NCBI RefSeq assembly: GCF_000330505.1 | Contig: NW_004443732.1 | Coordinates: 1-40,930, forward strand | Direction: 5' to 3' | Source: Entamoeba invadens IP1 | Taxonomy: Eukaryota; Evosea; Mastigamoebida; Endamoebidae | Length of the DNA stretch: 40,930 nt | Shown here: one piece after another, positions 31,339 through 40,801 of the stretch | Layout: every line of letters begins with the position of its first letter | Numbering within the stretch: the stretch's first letter is position 1 | Program-made: the position numbers and the translations under genes | Notes under the pieces: model-generated | What the model saw: only the letters and a program-made list of their open reading frames with translations | The model's database searches: none | What the model was told of the DNA's origin: nothing

Positions 31339-32129
31339 TAGTCGGGGATAAATAGCATTAAAAAGGGACAAAGGTAGTTAATTTTGATAAATATAATTTG
31401 GAAACTATAATTTTTAAAAAATCTATTTAAAGGTCAAAATAAACATAAAATTAAAATAATAATATAAATTATCGTTTTATATTTTAAATGATTATAAATT
31501 GAATAATTATAAATTTCTATTTCAAAAATAAACAAAAACACCTCAATTTGTCCACTTAGAAAAATGTGGAAGTCTAAAACGCAGCACTTTTTATGGTTTG
31601 TCTGAAACTTGTTTTGTTAAAGAATTTTTCCTTTGTTTCATTTCTTTTCTACTCTTCTTCAACTCCAATTGTTTTAATGTTAAAATGGTCGTTCTCTTTT
31701 CCTTTCTCAATGGGAATGGTTCAACAACGAAAGATTGAAAGATTTCAACAAATAATGATTTTTCAGTGATTCCCTGACACTTTAAAAAATTGACATTGTA
31801 GTTAATTCATTAAACTCTGGCATTTTAACCATATACATCATGAATATATATTGAAATACAGTTTTTAAACTGGTTTCTTGTATTTGAATTGCTTTTTTAT
31901 GTTGATTGCCTGTAGTTGTTTCATCAAGGGTTCCTTTCTCTTCTTCTTCCATTGTTTTCAAAGATTGAATAATATCAAAAATAGAAAGTTATGGTTTTCT
32001 TTTATTATTTTCAAAGTAGTTAATTGAAAAAACCCTTCTAATACTTTTATAGTTAAAAAATATATTTTATAGTTTTTTACTCAAATTAACTACTTCTGTC
32101 CCAAATTAACCCCCTTTATCACCCGACTA
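31339..32129. mobile_element. ~790 bp TIR element with TAGTCGGG ends
   Basis: The left end TAGTCGGGGATAAATAGCAT and the right end, read inward, TAGTCGGGTGATAAAGGGGG share an inverted repeat of ~55 bases. It includes GGGACA(A/G)(A/G)(G/A)GTAGTTAATTT. A TA flanks each side (31337-31338 and 32130-32131). On the minus strand, at 31951 and below, a short frame starts MEEEEKGTLDETTTGNQHKK and ends after 56 codons. More Lys/Arg-rich text follows in broken frames, possibly a dead transposase or cargo gene. The ends are unlike those of the neighbouring pogo element. Confidence 0.65.
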
Positions 32130-32455
32130 TAATTTAAACTTTTAAAAATTATCAATTATAGTTTAAATTATATAAAACATAATAACAATTTTTAATTTAT
32201 TTGGTATAATTAATTAGTTAATTGTATTAGATATAATAAAATAATAATAATTTCATAACAACCATATATAATAGATATTTTTATTTAAAATTATTGTCAA
32301 ATATTTCAATTCAATCAACATGTTTTAAGTTGAAATATAATTATAAGAATTAATAAATACCAAAAACATGTATTATATATTATAATATATTAAGTTATTA
32401 TAACTAATACAATTATTAACAATTGAAGAAATAGTAAAAAGAAACTATAAATTAC
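32130..32455. other. AT-rich spacer
   Basis: The A/T content is very high, with TATTATATATTATAATATATTAAG near 32368-32392. It holds the 5' flank of the next gene. Nothing else was supported. Confidence 0.4.
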
Positions 32456-34516
32456 ATGTCAAGTAAACTTGAATTAATTTACCTTCTGAAAGTTGTGTTC
32501 TATTTTGACACTAAAGAACAATTACAGCGGTTTATATGTGTAAACAAAACATGCGAAGACACTATTAAAGCCCTCAAAGTCTCTCCTGTATTTATAAACA
32601 CGATCAGTTACGTTTGGTTTACAAAGCACTTTACACCAGACACCATCAACTTTGGCTCAAGAAATGTCTCTATTTCAAGCTTTATGGACAACATTACTTA
32701 CATCCGTTTCCCATCGTTTATTACAGACTTTTTAAACGGTACTTTAACGAAGGAAACCCTCCAGAAAATTCTTCCTAAAATCACTTCTTTGAGATTTATA
32801 GACAATGATGAGAATGACGCCGATATAAATTCTTTAATATTAGAAAACGCGAAATATTTGACTCACTTACAACACTTAGAGGGAGACATAGAGTGTATAA
32901 CAAAATTCATAGAAATCTACACTGAATATGGTCAAGAAAAGTACATCAAACTTCCTAATAAAATAGTGATTCAGTCTTCTCAAAAATACCTTCTTCGACT
33001 CGACGAAGTCACTTATAATAAGTTGGAGCGCATTCAAAAATGTTTCTTTAACAGTGGGAACACGACTATATATATAGTGTTCTCCACTGTTTCTTCTCCA
33101 CTAATGTACCAACGCTTTTCTCAATTCAAAGACTTTGTATTTTACTCGCGATGTTACTCGAAAGAAACATCAAATTTTTGTCATGAGAACTTGTTTGTCG
33201 ACAGTGGAAAATTCATAATCAACGGCGAAGTCAATTCAAGTGATGCCAATACAATTTTAGAGAAGATGTACTGTGAGAAGGTTATACAAAGTGAAGTGTA
33301 TCAAACATACCAAAAGTGGGATGTCTCATCTATTGTCACACATTTTTCATTACAAAATTCTTTTTCCCTCAACGATGCAGTGGCAATTAGTTTCTCTGCT
33401 AATATACAAAATGTCATCTTCCTTGAAATTTATAACACACAGAATTTCTATTTCTGTGACACTTTTTGGCACCTCGAAACTTTGATAATTAACAGGGGAA
33501 TGAATATCGACTTCAGACAAAATAGCGCCTTTAAAGCTCTCAGAGAGATGTATGTGCTCTTCTCAGGAAATGTGCTGATCGGTTCTGAATTCTGTGACGA
33601 CAAAGTCGAAAAATTTACAATAATTCTTTCCACGCAAGTATTTGTCAAAAACACTGTCACACAACATGGAAAGATCAACATTTTTGCGTCTTCAGATATC
33701 AAATTTTTGGACCAGAAAATCGACAAAATCAAATTTTACGCAGAGGAAATCGAGAAAGTTGAATTTTACGAAAACGCAGAAGAACGACTTTTTCTTGAGA
33801 AGGAAAGCATTTTTAAAGTACCAACGAAAATTGACAAAATCGAAAAAAACAAAAATTTTGATAACGTCGAAATTGTACTGAACGAAACCCTGGCATTATC
33901 CAAAGTGTTTCAAATGCGGAAATTGATGGTTTTAACGCCTTACCTCCACATCAAAAAGCACAAATTTTACATAGACGAGACGCAGCGGATGTACGAAGAG
34001 ATATCATTGCTTTTCTCTCGCAATTTTTATGATGTGAAATCGACAGAACCGTTCAGATATCATTTCAATGGCAAAGAAGTCATTGAAAGTCGCTTAGTTC
34101 GATACTTTGAGTTAAGTGTCGGGTTAAGTCTCATTTCCGTTGGTATAGTCGACCAAAATGAGTACTCAGACGTCGATAATTGTCACGTGGGATGGCGGGG
34201 GAAGTCGATTGGAATACACTCGGACGACGGATGCATTCGTTCGCCCTTTTTACCAAATGACATCCTTGAGAAGAAACACCTCTCTTTTGGAGCTGAGATA
34301 GGCAAAATCAATTGCGTGGGGTGTGGGGTGTATCTGAACAAAGAAGGTGCAAATGTCCTGTTTTTCACTATCAATGGAAAGATTGAAGAAGTCATAAAGA
34401 TCGATTTCAATCTTGTAGCCGTTGCTATTGGTGTCGAGGAATTTTCGTATTTGGAACTGAATGATGGGAGTAAAAAAGATTTTAAGTTCGACTTACATAC
34501 AGTAATTAAGAATTAA
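32456..34516 (+). CDS. F-box-like plus SPRY domain protein (686 aa)
   Basis: The N-terminus (MSSKLELIYLLKVVFYFDTK, then EQLQRFICVNKTCEDTIKAL) is the Entamoeba F-box-like domain, a divergent relative of that in the 27725 gene. Residues ~50-530 are a long alpha/beta region with loosely Leu-rich segments and no named domain. The last ~130 residues form a SPRY domain: SVGLSLISVGIVDQNEYSD, HVGWRGKSIGIHSDDGCI, KINCVGCGVYLNKEGANV, then LFFTINGKIEE (the V-G-C-G ... F-F-T-x-N-G-K core). SPRY domains bind peptide or protein partners and F-box-like domains dock to SCF ligases, so a substrate-receptor role is a reasonable inference. No signal peptide is present and the ORF is intact, with codons noticeably richer in G/C than neighbouring genes. 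Confidence 0.8.
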   Translation: MSSKLELIYLLKVVFYFDTKEQLQRFICVNKTCEDTIKALKVSPVFINTISYVWFTKHFTPDTINFGSRNVSISSFMDNITYIRFPSFITDFLNGTLTKETLQKILPKITSLRFIDNDENDADINSLILENAKYLTHLQHLEGDIECITKFIEIYTEYGQEKYIKLPNKIVIQSSQKYLLRLDEVTYNKLERIQKCFFNSGNTTIYIVFSTVSSPLMYQRFSQFKDFVFYSRCYSKETSNFCHENLFVDSGKFIINGEVNSSDANTILEKMYCEKVIQSEVYQTYQKWDVSSIVTHFSLQNSFSLNDAVAISFSANIQNVIFLEIYNTQNFYFCDTFWHLETLIINRGMNIDFRQNSAFKALREMYVLFSGNVLIGSEFCDDKVEKFTIILSTQVFVKNTVTQHGKINIFASSDIKFLDQKIDKIKFYAEEIEKVEFYENAEERLFLEKESIFKVPTKIDKIEKNKNFDNVEIVLNETLALSKVFQMRKLMVLTPYLHIKKHKFYIDETQRMYEEISLLFSRNFYDVKSTEPFRYHFNGKEVIESRLVRYFELSVGLSLISVGIVDQNEYSDVDNCHVGWRGKSIGIHSDDGCIRSPFLPNDILEKKHLSFGAEIGKINCVGCGVYLNKEGANVLFFTINGKIEEVIKIDFNLVAVAIGVEEFSYLELNDGSKKDFKFDLHTVIKN

Positions 34517-35196
34517 TATTAATTATTAATTATTAATGATCATTTAATAGTTAACTATGCAAATAAACGAGTTCTAAATCAAGTGTTTAGAATAAGCAAT
34601 GGTATATTGTTATGTTAAGATACTTTTACTCGACGTTTTCTACTTTCTTTAATATTAACATCTGACTATCAATTTTTCGTCTGTTTTTTAAGAAATAGAT
34701 GCTATTTTATATGAAATAAATCAATTATACTATTAAAGAGTTCATTGAAATGATTTTAAAAAAGTTTTTTTTATATACCATAAAACCTTTCAAGAGTGGG
34801 ATTTTTTGGACTAAAACTGAAAATAGAGTTCTCTATAGAGTGCCAATTAATGTTTGATTGGCTAAAAATGCCTGTTCTCGAGATAACAGAGACTACCAAA
34901 CTCTCCCGCTCTTGGGAAATTTTACTGTACCATACATCTTTATTTTTAATGAATTCAAAAAAACAACACCAAAAATTTTTTAAAAAAAGTTGAGTTGGAG
35001 GAAAAAATCTGTTTTGATAAAAAAGTCTGGTTAAATAAGGAAAAATAGTAAATGAAATTAATTTAAACTAAACGATGAAATAGTTTATTAAGATAAAATA
35101 GTTTTTTATTATAATTATTTTCTTTTCTTATCCAGTCGGATTTTTTCTTTTATTTTTAAATTAAATTCTAGTACTTAACTAATAAGTAACTAACAC
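34517..35196. other. Intergenic region holding a pogo-type MITE
   Basis: Convergent 3' flanks of the SPRY gene and the small tail-anchored gene. A TAATTATTAATTATTAATGAT tract follows the first stop. The only structured part is the MITE at 34778-34927. Confidence 0.45.
34778..34927. mobile_element. 150 bp MITE with pogo/Tigger-like ends
   Basis: The left end CCATAAAACCTTTCAAGAGT and the right end, read inward, CAGTAAAATTTCCCAAGAGC form ~30 bp imperfect inverted repeats that continue GGGA..TTTTGG / GGGAGAGTTTGG. TA flanks both sides (34776-34777 and 34928-34929). The CAGTAAAA start matches the full-length pogo element at 28756, and TCTCGAGATAACAG near the right end resembles Tigger-type subterminal sequence. 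It is non-coding, probably moved by a pogo transposase. Confidence 0.6.
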
Positions 35197-35517
35197 TCAA
35201 TTTTTGATTTCTTCCTCAGGACCAAATTTGTAAGTGACAAAGACTAAAAATAAAACGACTAATGATATGATGACATATGTATTGGAAATGAAACACGACT
35301 TCTCTTTTTTTTCAACAATAGTTTCGATGTTGATTTGTTTACGAACGACATTTGTTTCAGCTGGTATATTTTTTTGGTCTTTTTTGAGCTGCATTTCCGT
35401 AGCACTAAGTTGCTCGATAGCATCCAAGTTTTTTTCTAAGGCATCTAGACTTGCACAAAGTTTTTCATATTGTTCTTGGCATTCTTCTGGAGTTGCTTTG
35501 TGAGTGGATGAAGACAT
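35197..35517 (-). CDS. Small tail-anchored coiled-coil protein (106 aa)
   Basis: Residues ~10-65 are a predicted coiled coil (EECQEQYEKLCASLDALEKN, then LDAIEQLSATEMQLKKD). A single C-terminal membrane span follows (~82-98, YVIISLVVLFLVFVTYKF) with a short acidic tail. This is the layout of a tail-anchored protein, such as a SNARE-like or ER/vesicle membrane factor. It lacks a clear SNARE zero-layer signature, so I do not name it. The start ATG is the first in frame. The ORF is intact and codon use is typical of the neighbours. Confidence 0.7.
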   Translation of the reverse strand: MSSSTHKATPEECQEQYEKLCASLDALEKNLDAIEQLSATEMQLKKDQKNIPAETNVVRKQINIETIVEKKEKSCFISNTYVIISLVVLFLVFVTYKFGPEEEIKN

Positions 35518-37238
35518 AAATTTTCGATTTTATAGTTCTTTTTTTTATTTATTAATTCTTATTATTAAACTATCAAAAAAACTAGTAACTTGATATATTT
35601 CAGTCTTATATTTATAAGTTTTCAATGATTTTGAAAAATATTTTTGATTGAAAATTGCGTTTATAAAAGAAAAACGATTAAAATTGTTGAGTAGTAAATC
35701 ATCCAAATTGTTTATATATTAATTCACACTTGAGGTATTAAAGTGTCAATTGAAAGTATTTAATTTACTTAAAATTAGTTATTAAAATAACAATAGTTGT
35801 TATTTCTTTTAATTTAAATTTGTTGTTATAATAATCAATAAATATAAAACAAAAATCATTTATATTTATTTTGTTGGGTATTTAAATCAAATAGATAAAA
35901 GTCGGTTTTCGATGACAAGTTAAATTTATACTTTTTATCATTTAAATGTTACTATTTGACACAATAATATAAAATCGTGAAATTTTTATTTTTTTAATAT
36001 TTGAAAAATCCAATAAAATACTTTTATATGTATTTGGCAAACGATTTAAAACAACAAATATTGCATACTGTAAAACTTAACATTTAAAAGACTACTTTTT
36101 TATAATAATAAGCATCACATATTTATTAATACCATAAAATTATAATAATATCATGAATTGATGGAATTTTAAATAATATTTTAATAACAATTAATACTTA
36201 AAGTTGACTATAAATTACTTCTTTTTTATTTTTAAACCTGATATAAAAAATTATAGATTAAGTAAAATTATTAACCCTTAGATTATTGGAAATTGATTTT
36301 TATATCTTATGTGCATGTATGTGTGGGCCACAAGTCGGAACCCAAAATTGTTGTAAATTATTATATGTTTTTTTACTTTGGTGTTATTTTTTTTAAAGTT
36401 CTTGTTTGATGTTACATGTTTACACACAAAATATTTCTACTTTTTATTTTAGGCAATTATTCAAAACACAATTGAACAATATATAGTAAAACTAAATACA
36501 ATTACTGTTGTAATAAAATTATTGAAAATTAATATTTAATTGGTGCTTCCATTTAAATTAATAATAACAATTTGGGTGTTATCGAATTATACGTGTTTAC
36601 CGTTGTGTGTTGTAATATAAAAATCAATAAAACGATAATTAAGAAAAAAAATATTTGTATATAATATCTCGTCTATATGTAATTATCAACAATAAGTTGT
36701 TGAATGAAAATTGTTAACATTAACTAAGTTACACAATTTAATTTATAACAATTGTTTGTATTTTATTTTTTTCAATAAAATTTCAAAACGATTACATATA
36801 AGTTACAATTGATATTTAAAAATAACAATGTCATTAACAATCGTTATTCAAATGAAAATTATATTTAACAATTAAATTAGTATTCAAAATCTTATGTCTG
36901 TTATTAATAATTAAAATTTTACAATTCAAAACAGATACTAAAATATCAAATGTCCATTTTTTCATAAATAATTTAATTTGTGTAAAATATTATTGTTTTA
37001 TTTTTTAATACACAAACAGACATTGACAAGAACAAAAAACATGAAAGCCACTCAATGATTGCCTGTTATTATTTATAACAATCCAGTATTATTTTATAAT
37101 AGTTTTTATTCTATAAATTTGATTTTTTTATGAATATAAAAAGAATAAGTAAAAAGAATGAAAAATACATTTTTATTGTTTTTAATTATCGTTGTTTTAA
37201 AAATTCTATATAAACCAAACTCTTTACTTTATTTTCAA
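35518..37238. other. Long AT-rich stretch without genes
   Basis: Over 1.6 kb I find no supported coding region, RNA gene or paired TIR. There are many TTTAATTTAAATT-type runs. An ATG at 37158 opens a hydrophobic frame continuous with the next gene, and the start could be placed there instead (see that entry). Confidence 0.4.
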
Positions 37239-38023
37239 ATGAATCAGTTTTGCAAATACATCATCATTTGCATTTTTATAATTTTAGCTGTAGTATCATT
37301 CGTTTGTTCTTGTTCTTCTTATTATAATGCACATTTAACTCTTTTGATAAAATACCAAATACATTGTTTATTGTATATTTTATACATTTCCAATTAAAAA
37401 CCCATATATCATAGTTTTATTTACTATTTAAATATTACTTTTGAGTTGTTTACATATTTTAAAAATTTAAATAACTTCGATGAAACATGAAAATCGATTA
37501 TTAGTTCATTTGAAATAAACTTAAGGAAAGTACACAAAACACGCCATTTCAATTTTTTTCAATTGTTTACTACAAAAACAAATTTTCAGTAAATCAAGAC
37601 TAACAATTAATATTTAAACAATTAAAAGTTATATATACTATAAAAATTATAAATAAAAAAGAAAATACTCAAATTAAGTTTGTAGCAGGTACCGGTTATT
37701 TTCTCGACGCAGGATACTTTTCCTTTTGCAAAGCAACATATAGTATCAGACGAAATGAAAACATTGGATTTGCACGATATTTAATAACGTTAACAACTAC
37801 ATGTGTTGTAATGGGTTTAGTTGTCGTCGCTTTTGTCATTAAATTGTTTGTCAATGGTGGGAGGAAAGTGACTGGACTCGTTTTTACTGGTCTTTCATCG
37901 ATGGTATTTGTACTGACTGTTATTCTTCTCATATGCCTTTCTTGTAAGAAATATCCCGATTATATTATTGAGGATGAAAGAGCCTTTGAAAAAGAAGTTT
38001 GTTATATTTTCTATTTAATGTGA
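37239..38023 (+). CDS. Small multi-pass membrane protein, claudin-like layout, one intron inferred
   Basis: Exon 1 (from ATG 37239) encodes MNQFCKYIIICIFIILAVVS, then F, a membrane span, and is followed directly by GTTTGT. If the intron runs 37302-37678 (ending TTAAG), the frame continues in phase FVAGTGYFLDAGYFSFCKAT, then two more spans (YLITLTTTCVVMGLVVVAFVI and GLVFTGLSSMVFVLTVILLI), ending KEVCYIFYLM. The total is 135 residues. An alternative uses GTTTAT at 37366 with an AG at 37685, which keeps a longer first exon, also in phase. The GYFSFCK loop after span 1 and the spacing of spans recall PMP22/claudin-like proteins. The start could also be the upstream ATG at 37158. Exon choice is uncertain, but the 37679-38023 part is convincingly coding. 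Confidence 0.5.
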
Positions 38024-38127
38024 TTTACTTTGAAATTATATGATGTTTATAAATATAATATATATTATATTTACTATACTATTAATTAGTACAGTAATTA
38101 TATAATTATATTAGGAAAAGATCCGGA

Positions 38128-38527
38128 ATGTGTTTAAATAGAACGATATTTGTTTTTGTTTGTGTAACAATATAATAAAATATCAATAATATTATAAAAT
38201 TTAAATGTTATTAAATGTATTATAATAACAACATTAAATAACAATTAGCACAACTGTTGCATCGATTTTCAAACAGACGACGAAGGAAAATACAAATTGT
38301 GCCAATGCCAACAACCGATGGATCAAGACGGAAAATACACGTGGTGTGATAAATGTAGGCTTGGACAAGACACAGATGCACTTGCAGCACTTGGAGCCGG
38401 ATTTGCTATGTATGGGGAATTGTTATGTGAATTGGTTATACTCTTCTGCTTTATAGCTTTCACCGTATTACTATTTTTGTGTTCAGCGAAACTTGGAGAA
38501 AATGGATTTTCGCTACTTCCAAATTAG
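38128..38527 (+). CDS. Small Cys-rich, single-span membrane protein with one intron (102 aa)
   Basis: The 3' exon (38249-38527) has no ATG in frame. It reads HNCCIDFQTDDEGKYKLCQC, QQPMDQDGKYTWCDKCRLGQ, then a membrane span (ELVILFCFIAFTVLLFLCSA) and a short tail. It is preceded directly by TTAG. Ninety-one bases upstream an ATG (38128) opens MCLNRTIFVF and is followed exactly by GTTTGT (38158). Splicing 38158-38248 joins the two in phase 0 and gives 309 bases, 103 codons. The Cys pairs (CC, CQC, CDKC) suggest a small metal-binding or disulfide domain in front of the membrane span. The function is unknown. Confidence 0.6.
38158..38248 (+). other. Intron of the small Cys-rich membrane protein gene (91 bp)
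   Basis: It runs from GTTTGTGTAA to ACAATTAG. The 5' site matches the Entamoeba consensus exactly and the 3' site is T-T-A-G. The intron contains in-frame stops. It is needed to supply a start codon to the 3' exon. Confidence 0.55.
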
Positions 38528-38735
38528 AAAGTCTCAAATAAACCATTTTTTGATTTGTTGTGTTTTTAAAGATTTGAGTGTAAACAAATGTTTTTTGGTT
38601 ATATTTTAACGTTTTAAATGATTTGAATTGGTAAAATAACATAATTAGTGCAGTTTAATGTTATAAAATTTCGTTTTTGAGATTCTTGTTTTGCATAAAC
38701 TAATTTGTATGTAATAAAATAACAAATAAATTTAT

Positions 38736-39324
38736 TTAGTAGAGATAGACCCATCCATGAAAACAATTGTGGAAATATTTATAATCTGTCATTTCCAAAA
38801 CCAATAAATACCACCCAGGAAGTGTAACAGGGTCGGTAATTTTACCATACGCTATATAGTGTTTTTGTCCTGTTGTTTCACACCCACCTTCAATTGTCTC
38901 ACAAATTAATTGATCGTCATATTTGTATGAAGCAATAAAAAGAGTTCCCCAATAGTATTCGACATGCCAAGTAAGAGTCACGTCTTCATGGGGTTGAAGT
39001 ATATTAAAGTTTATACTATAATGTGTTACATCTCTTTCGGCTGGCTTTTCGTATGTAACTGTTGTTACATTAAAATCAAGATTGACTGTTTTGTCTTCGC
39101 AGTATGACATATCAATAACACCCAAGTCGGCACAACTCAAAGCAATTAGTAAAGCAATGAACAACGTCACAATTAGCTATGATTTTATCTCGTTAGTTTA
39201 AATAAAGAATAAAGAGGTCATTTTATTTTGAATTGTTATTATTTTTAACCAATTATTTCAAAATATTAATTTTTATGAATTATTAAATTATTGCATTGAT
39301 ATAAACAATATTTTTTTGTAACAT
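38736..39324 (-). CDS. Secreted ML (MD-2-related lipid-recognition) domain-like protein, one intron inferred
   Basis: The main exon (38736-39176) begins LIVTLFIALLIALSCADLGV with no ATG in frame, because a TAG lies immediately before it. If that TAG is a 3' splice site, a 130 bp intron starting GTTTAT (39306) joins to ATG TTA CAA AAA AAT ATT at 39324-39307 in phase. The result is MLQKNI + LIVTLFIALLIALSC, a good signal peptide, and 152 residues in all. The mature part is ~120 residues of beta-type sequence with paired Cys (CE..GGCE), LQPHEDVTLTWHVEYYWGTL and the closing LPGWYLLVLEMTD ... C..G, which fits the ML/NPC2 lipid-binding fold. ML proteins bind sterols or phospholipids in the lumen or outside the cell. 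GTTTAT is a less usual 5' site, so the first exon is tentative. Confidence 0.55.
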
Positions 39325-40398
39325 TGTACAATTAAAACCAATGAAAAGTTGTAATAACTTTACAAAACATTTTTTTGAAGTCAATTATAATAAAAATATT
39401 ACAAAACTCTGAACATAGTTGAATAAATAAACTAAAACAAAAAAACAATTATATTAGAGGTTAAAAAGGAATATTTAGTAAAACAGCAATTTGCATATTG
39501 AATCACAACAATATCCATTTTAAAAAACAACATTCAGATTATTGAGTTTCTTTTCCTTATAATTAAAATAATAATCATATTATTATAGTTCATGATATAA
39601 AAGATAATAGTATGAGTCTTAAAATTGTCATAAAAAAAAGCATTGTACAATAACACCAAACAAAAAATCAATTTTCTAAATAAACACAACCATCAAAATG
39701 TTAATCTAACCACAAATAAAGTGTCTGTTTTGGCACATCTCATGTTTAAATCATCACTTAAGTATGATCATTATTACATTGAGCAAACTTATTGTAGGTA
39801 TAATTAAAACTTTCACCAATTTACAGCCCAAATTCACATTTTTCGTCTGTAAAAATTTGTAAAAGATCCTTACACTTTATTTCATATCACATTTTTTTGT
39901 TTAGTCAAAAAGATACACATTTTTTTGAATTCTATAATAATAATGCAATTATTCGAGTTTAATACAAAGTTAATACAAAGTTATCCTACATTTCATTTTA
40001 ATTACCTAAATGTTAACACGTTTGTTGTGTTTGTCGTACTCCAACTTAGTGGCTGTTTGGCATATTGCGTTCTTCAATTGTTATTTTTTTAAAAAAAAAT
40101 ATTATCGAGTAAATATTTAAATTAATATCACACGTTGAAATTATTCTGAACACTTTTTACAACAATCTCTTAATTAAATATTCATCATTTTTAAATAATA
40201 CACATTTTCTTTTCACGTTTATTTTTTTTGCTGATGCATCCCTTTTTAGTTTTTTCTTTGTTTCGTCTCATTGTTTATCAACACTTATTAATTCAATGAT
40301 TTGATTTTACATTTGTATAGACATCACATCCATTGTAAAACTTGTTTAACATTGAAACTCATCTACAGTCAACAGATGGCTAACACATTTTTTTGAAT
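39325..40398 (-). other. Region of decayed coding text
   Basis: No intact gene was found. On the minus strand, stretches read like a Cys-containing extracellular domain broken by many stops, for example KCKDLLQIFTDEKCEFGL and FNYTYNKFAQCNNDHT around 39760-39880, and NKFYNGCDVYTNV near 40325-40375. Their order and shared strand suggest one long-dead gene running from about 40735 down to about 39650, but this is weak. A perfect 11-mer tandem pair, TTAATACAAAG x2, lies near 39960-39981. Confidence 0.25.
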
Positions 40399-40735
40399 TT
40401 AAATTTTATTCATCAGACTCACAAATTTCGCATTTATTTGTAGTCTGTGAACATTTTCAATAAATGTTTTGCTCTTGTCAAAACATTGCCCATTTGTATA
40501 TTGTTGTCTCCAATGTGCAAGGGACTTCACAATGAAGGCATATCCCATTAACATAACAATTGTTGAAATTATTAATTCTAAAAATGATTCTTAGAAGATA
40601 TGGTTTTGTAAAACATAGATATTATTGTAAAACACATAAATTCATTTTGTAAACATAGTGCATGAATAATTGTTCCAACAAGCTTAACAATATTGTATGA
40701 CTAAATATGAATCAATAAATGTTGATAATTTCCAC
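40399..40735 (-). pseudogene. Remnant of a multi-pass membrane protein gene, frameshifted
   Basis: Minus-strand text runs FVWKLSTFIDSYLVIQYC, then (one extra T) KLVGTIIHALCLQNEFMCFT, IISMFYKTISSKNHF, then (one T missing from a T5 run) LELIISTIVMLMGYAFIVKS, LAHWRQQYTNGQCFDKSKTF, IENVHRLQINAKFVSLMNKI and a stop. Three reading frames, each switched by one base, give continuous amino-acid-like sequence with two membrane-like helices. No family was recognised. There is no start codon and the upstream part is missing. Confidence 0.45.
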
Positions 40736-40801
40736 ACAAATTGTTAAGTGTTTAGCTTTGAAAAAATAAAACAGTAAAAATAAAAACCCTCCTCTTTTTG
40801 C

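Noticed and set aside
33448..34410. Minus- and plus-strand ORFs of 70-94 codons inside the SPRY gene
   Set aside because: They are shadows of an intact 686-residue gene.
34796..34993. 65-codon plus ORF
   Set aside because: It runs across the 150 bp MITE and its flank, so it is incidental.
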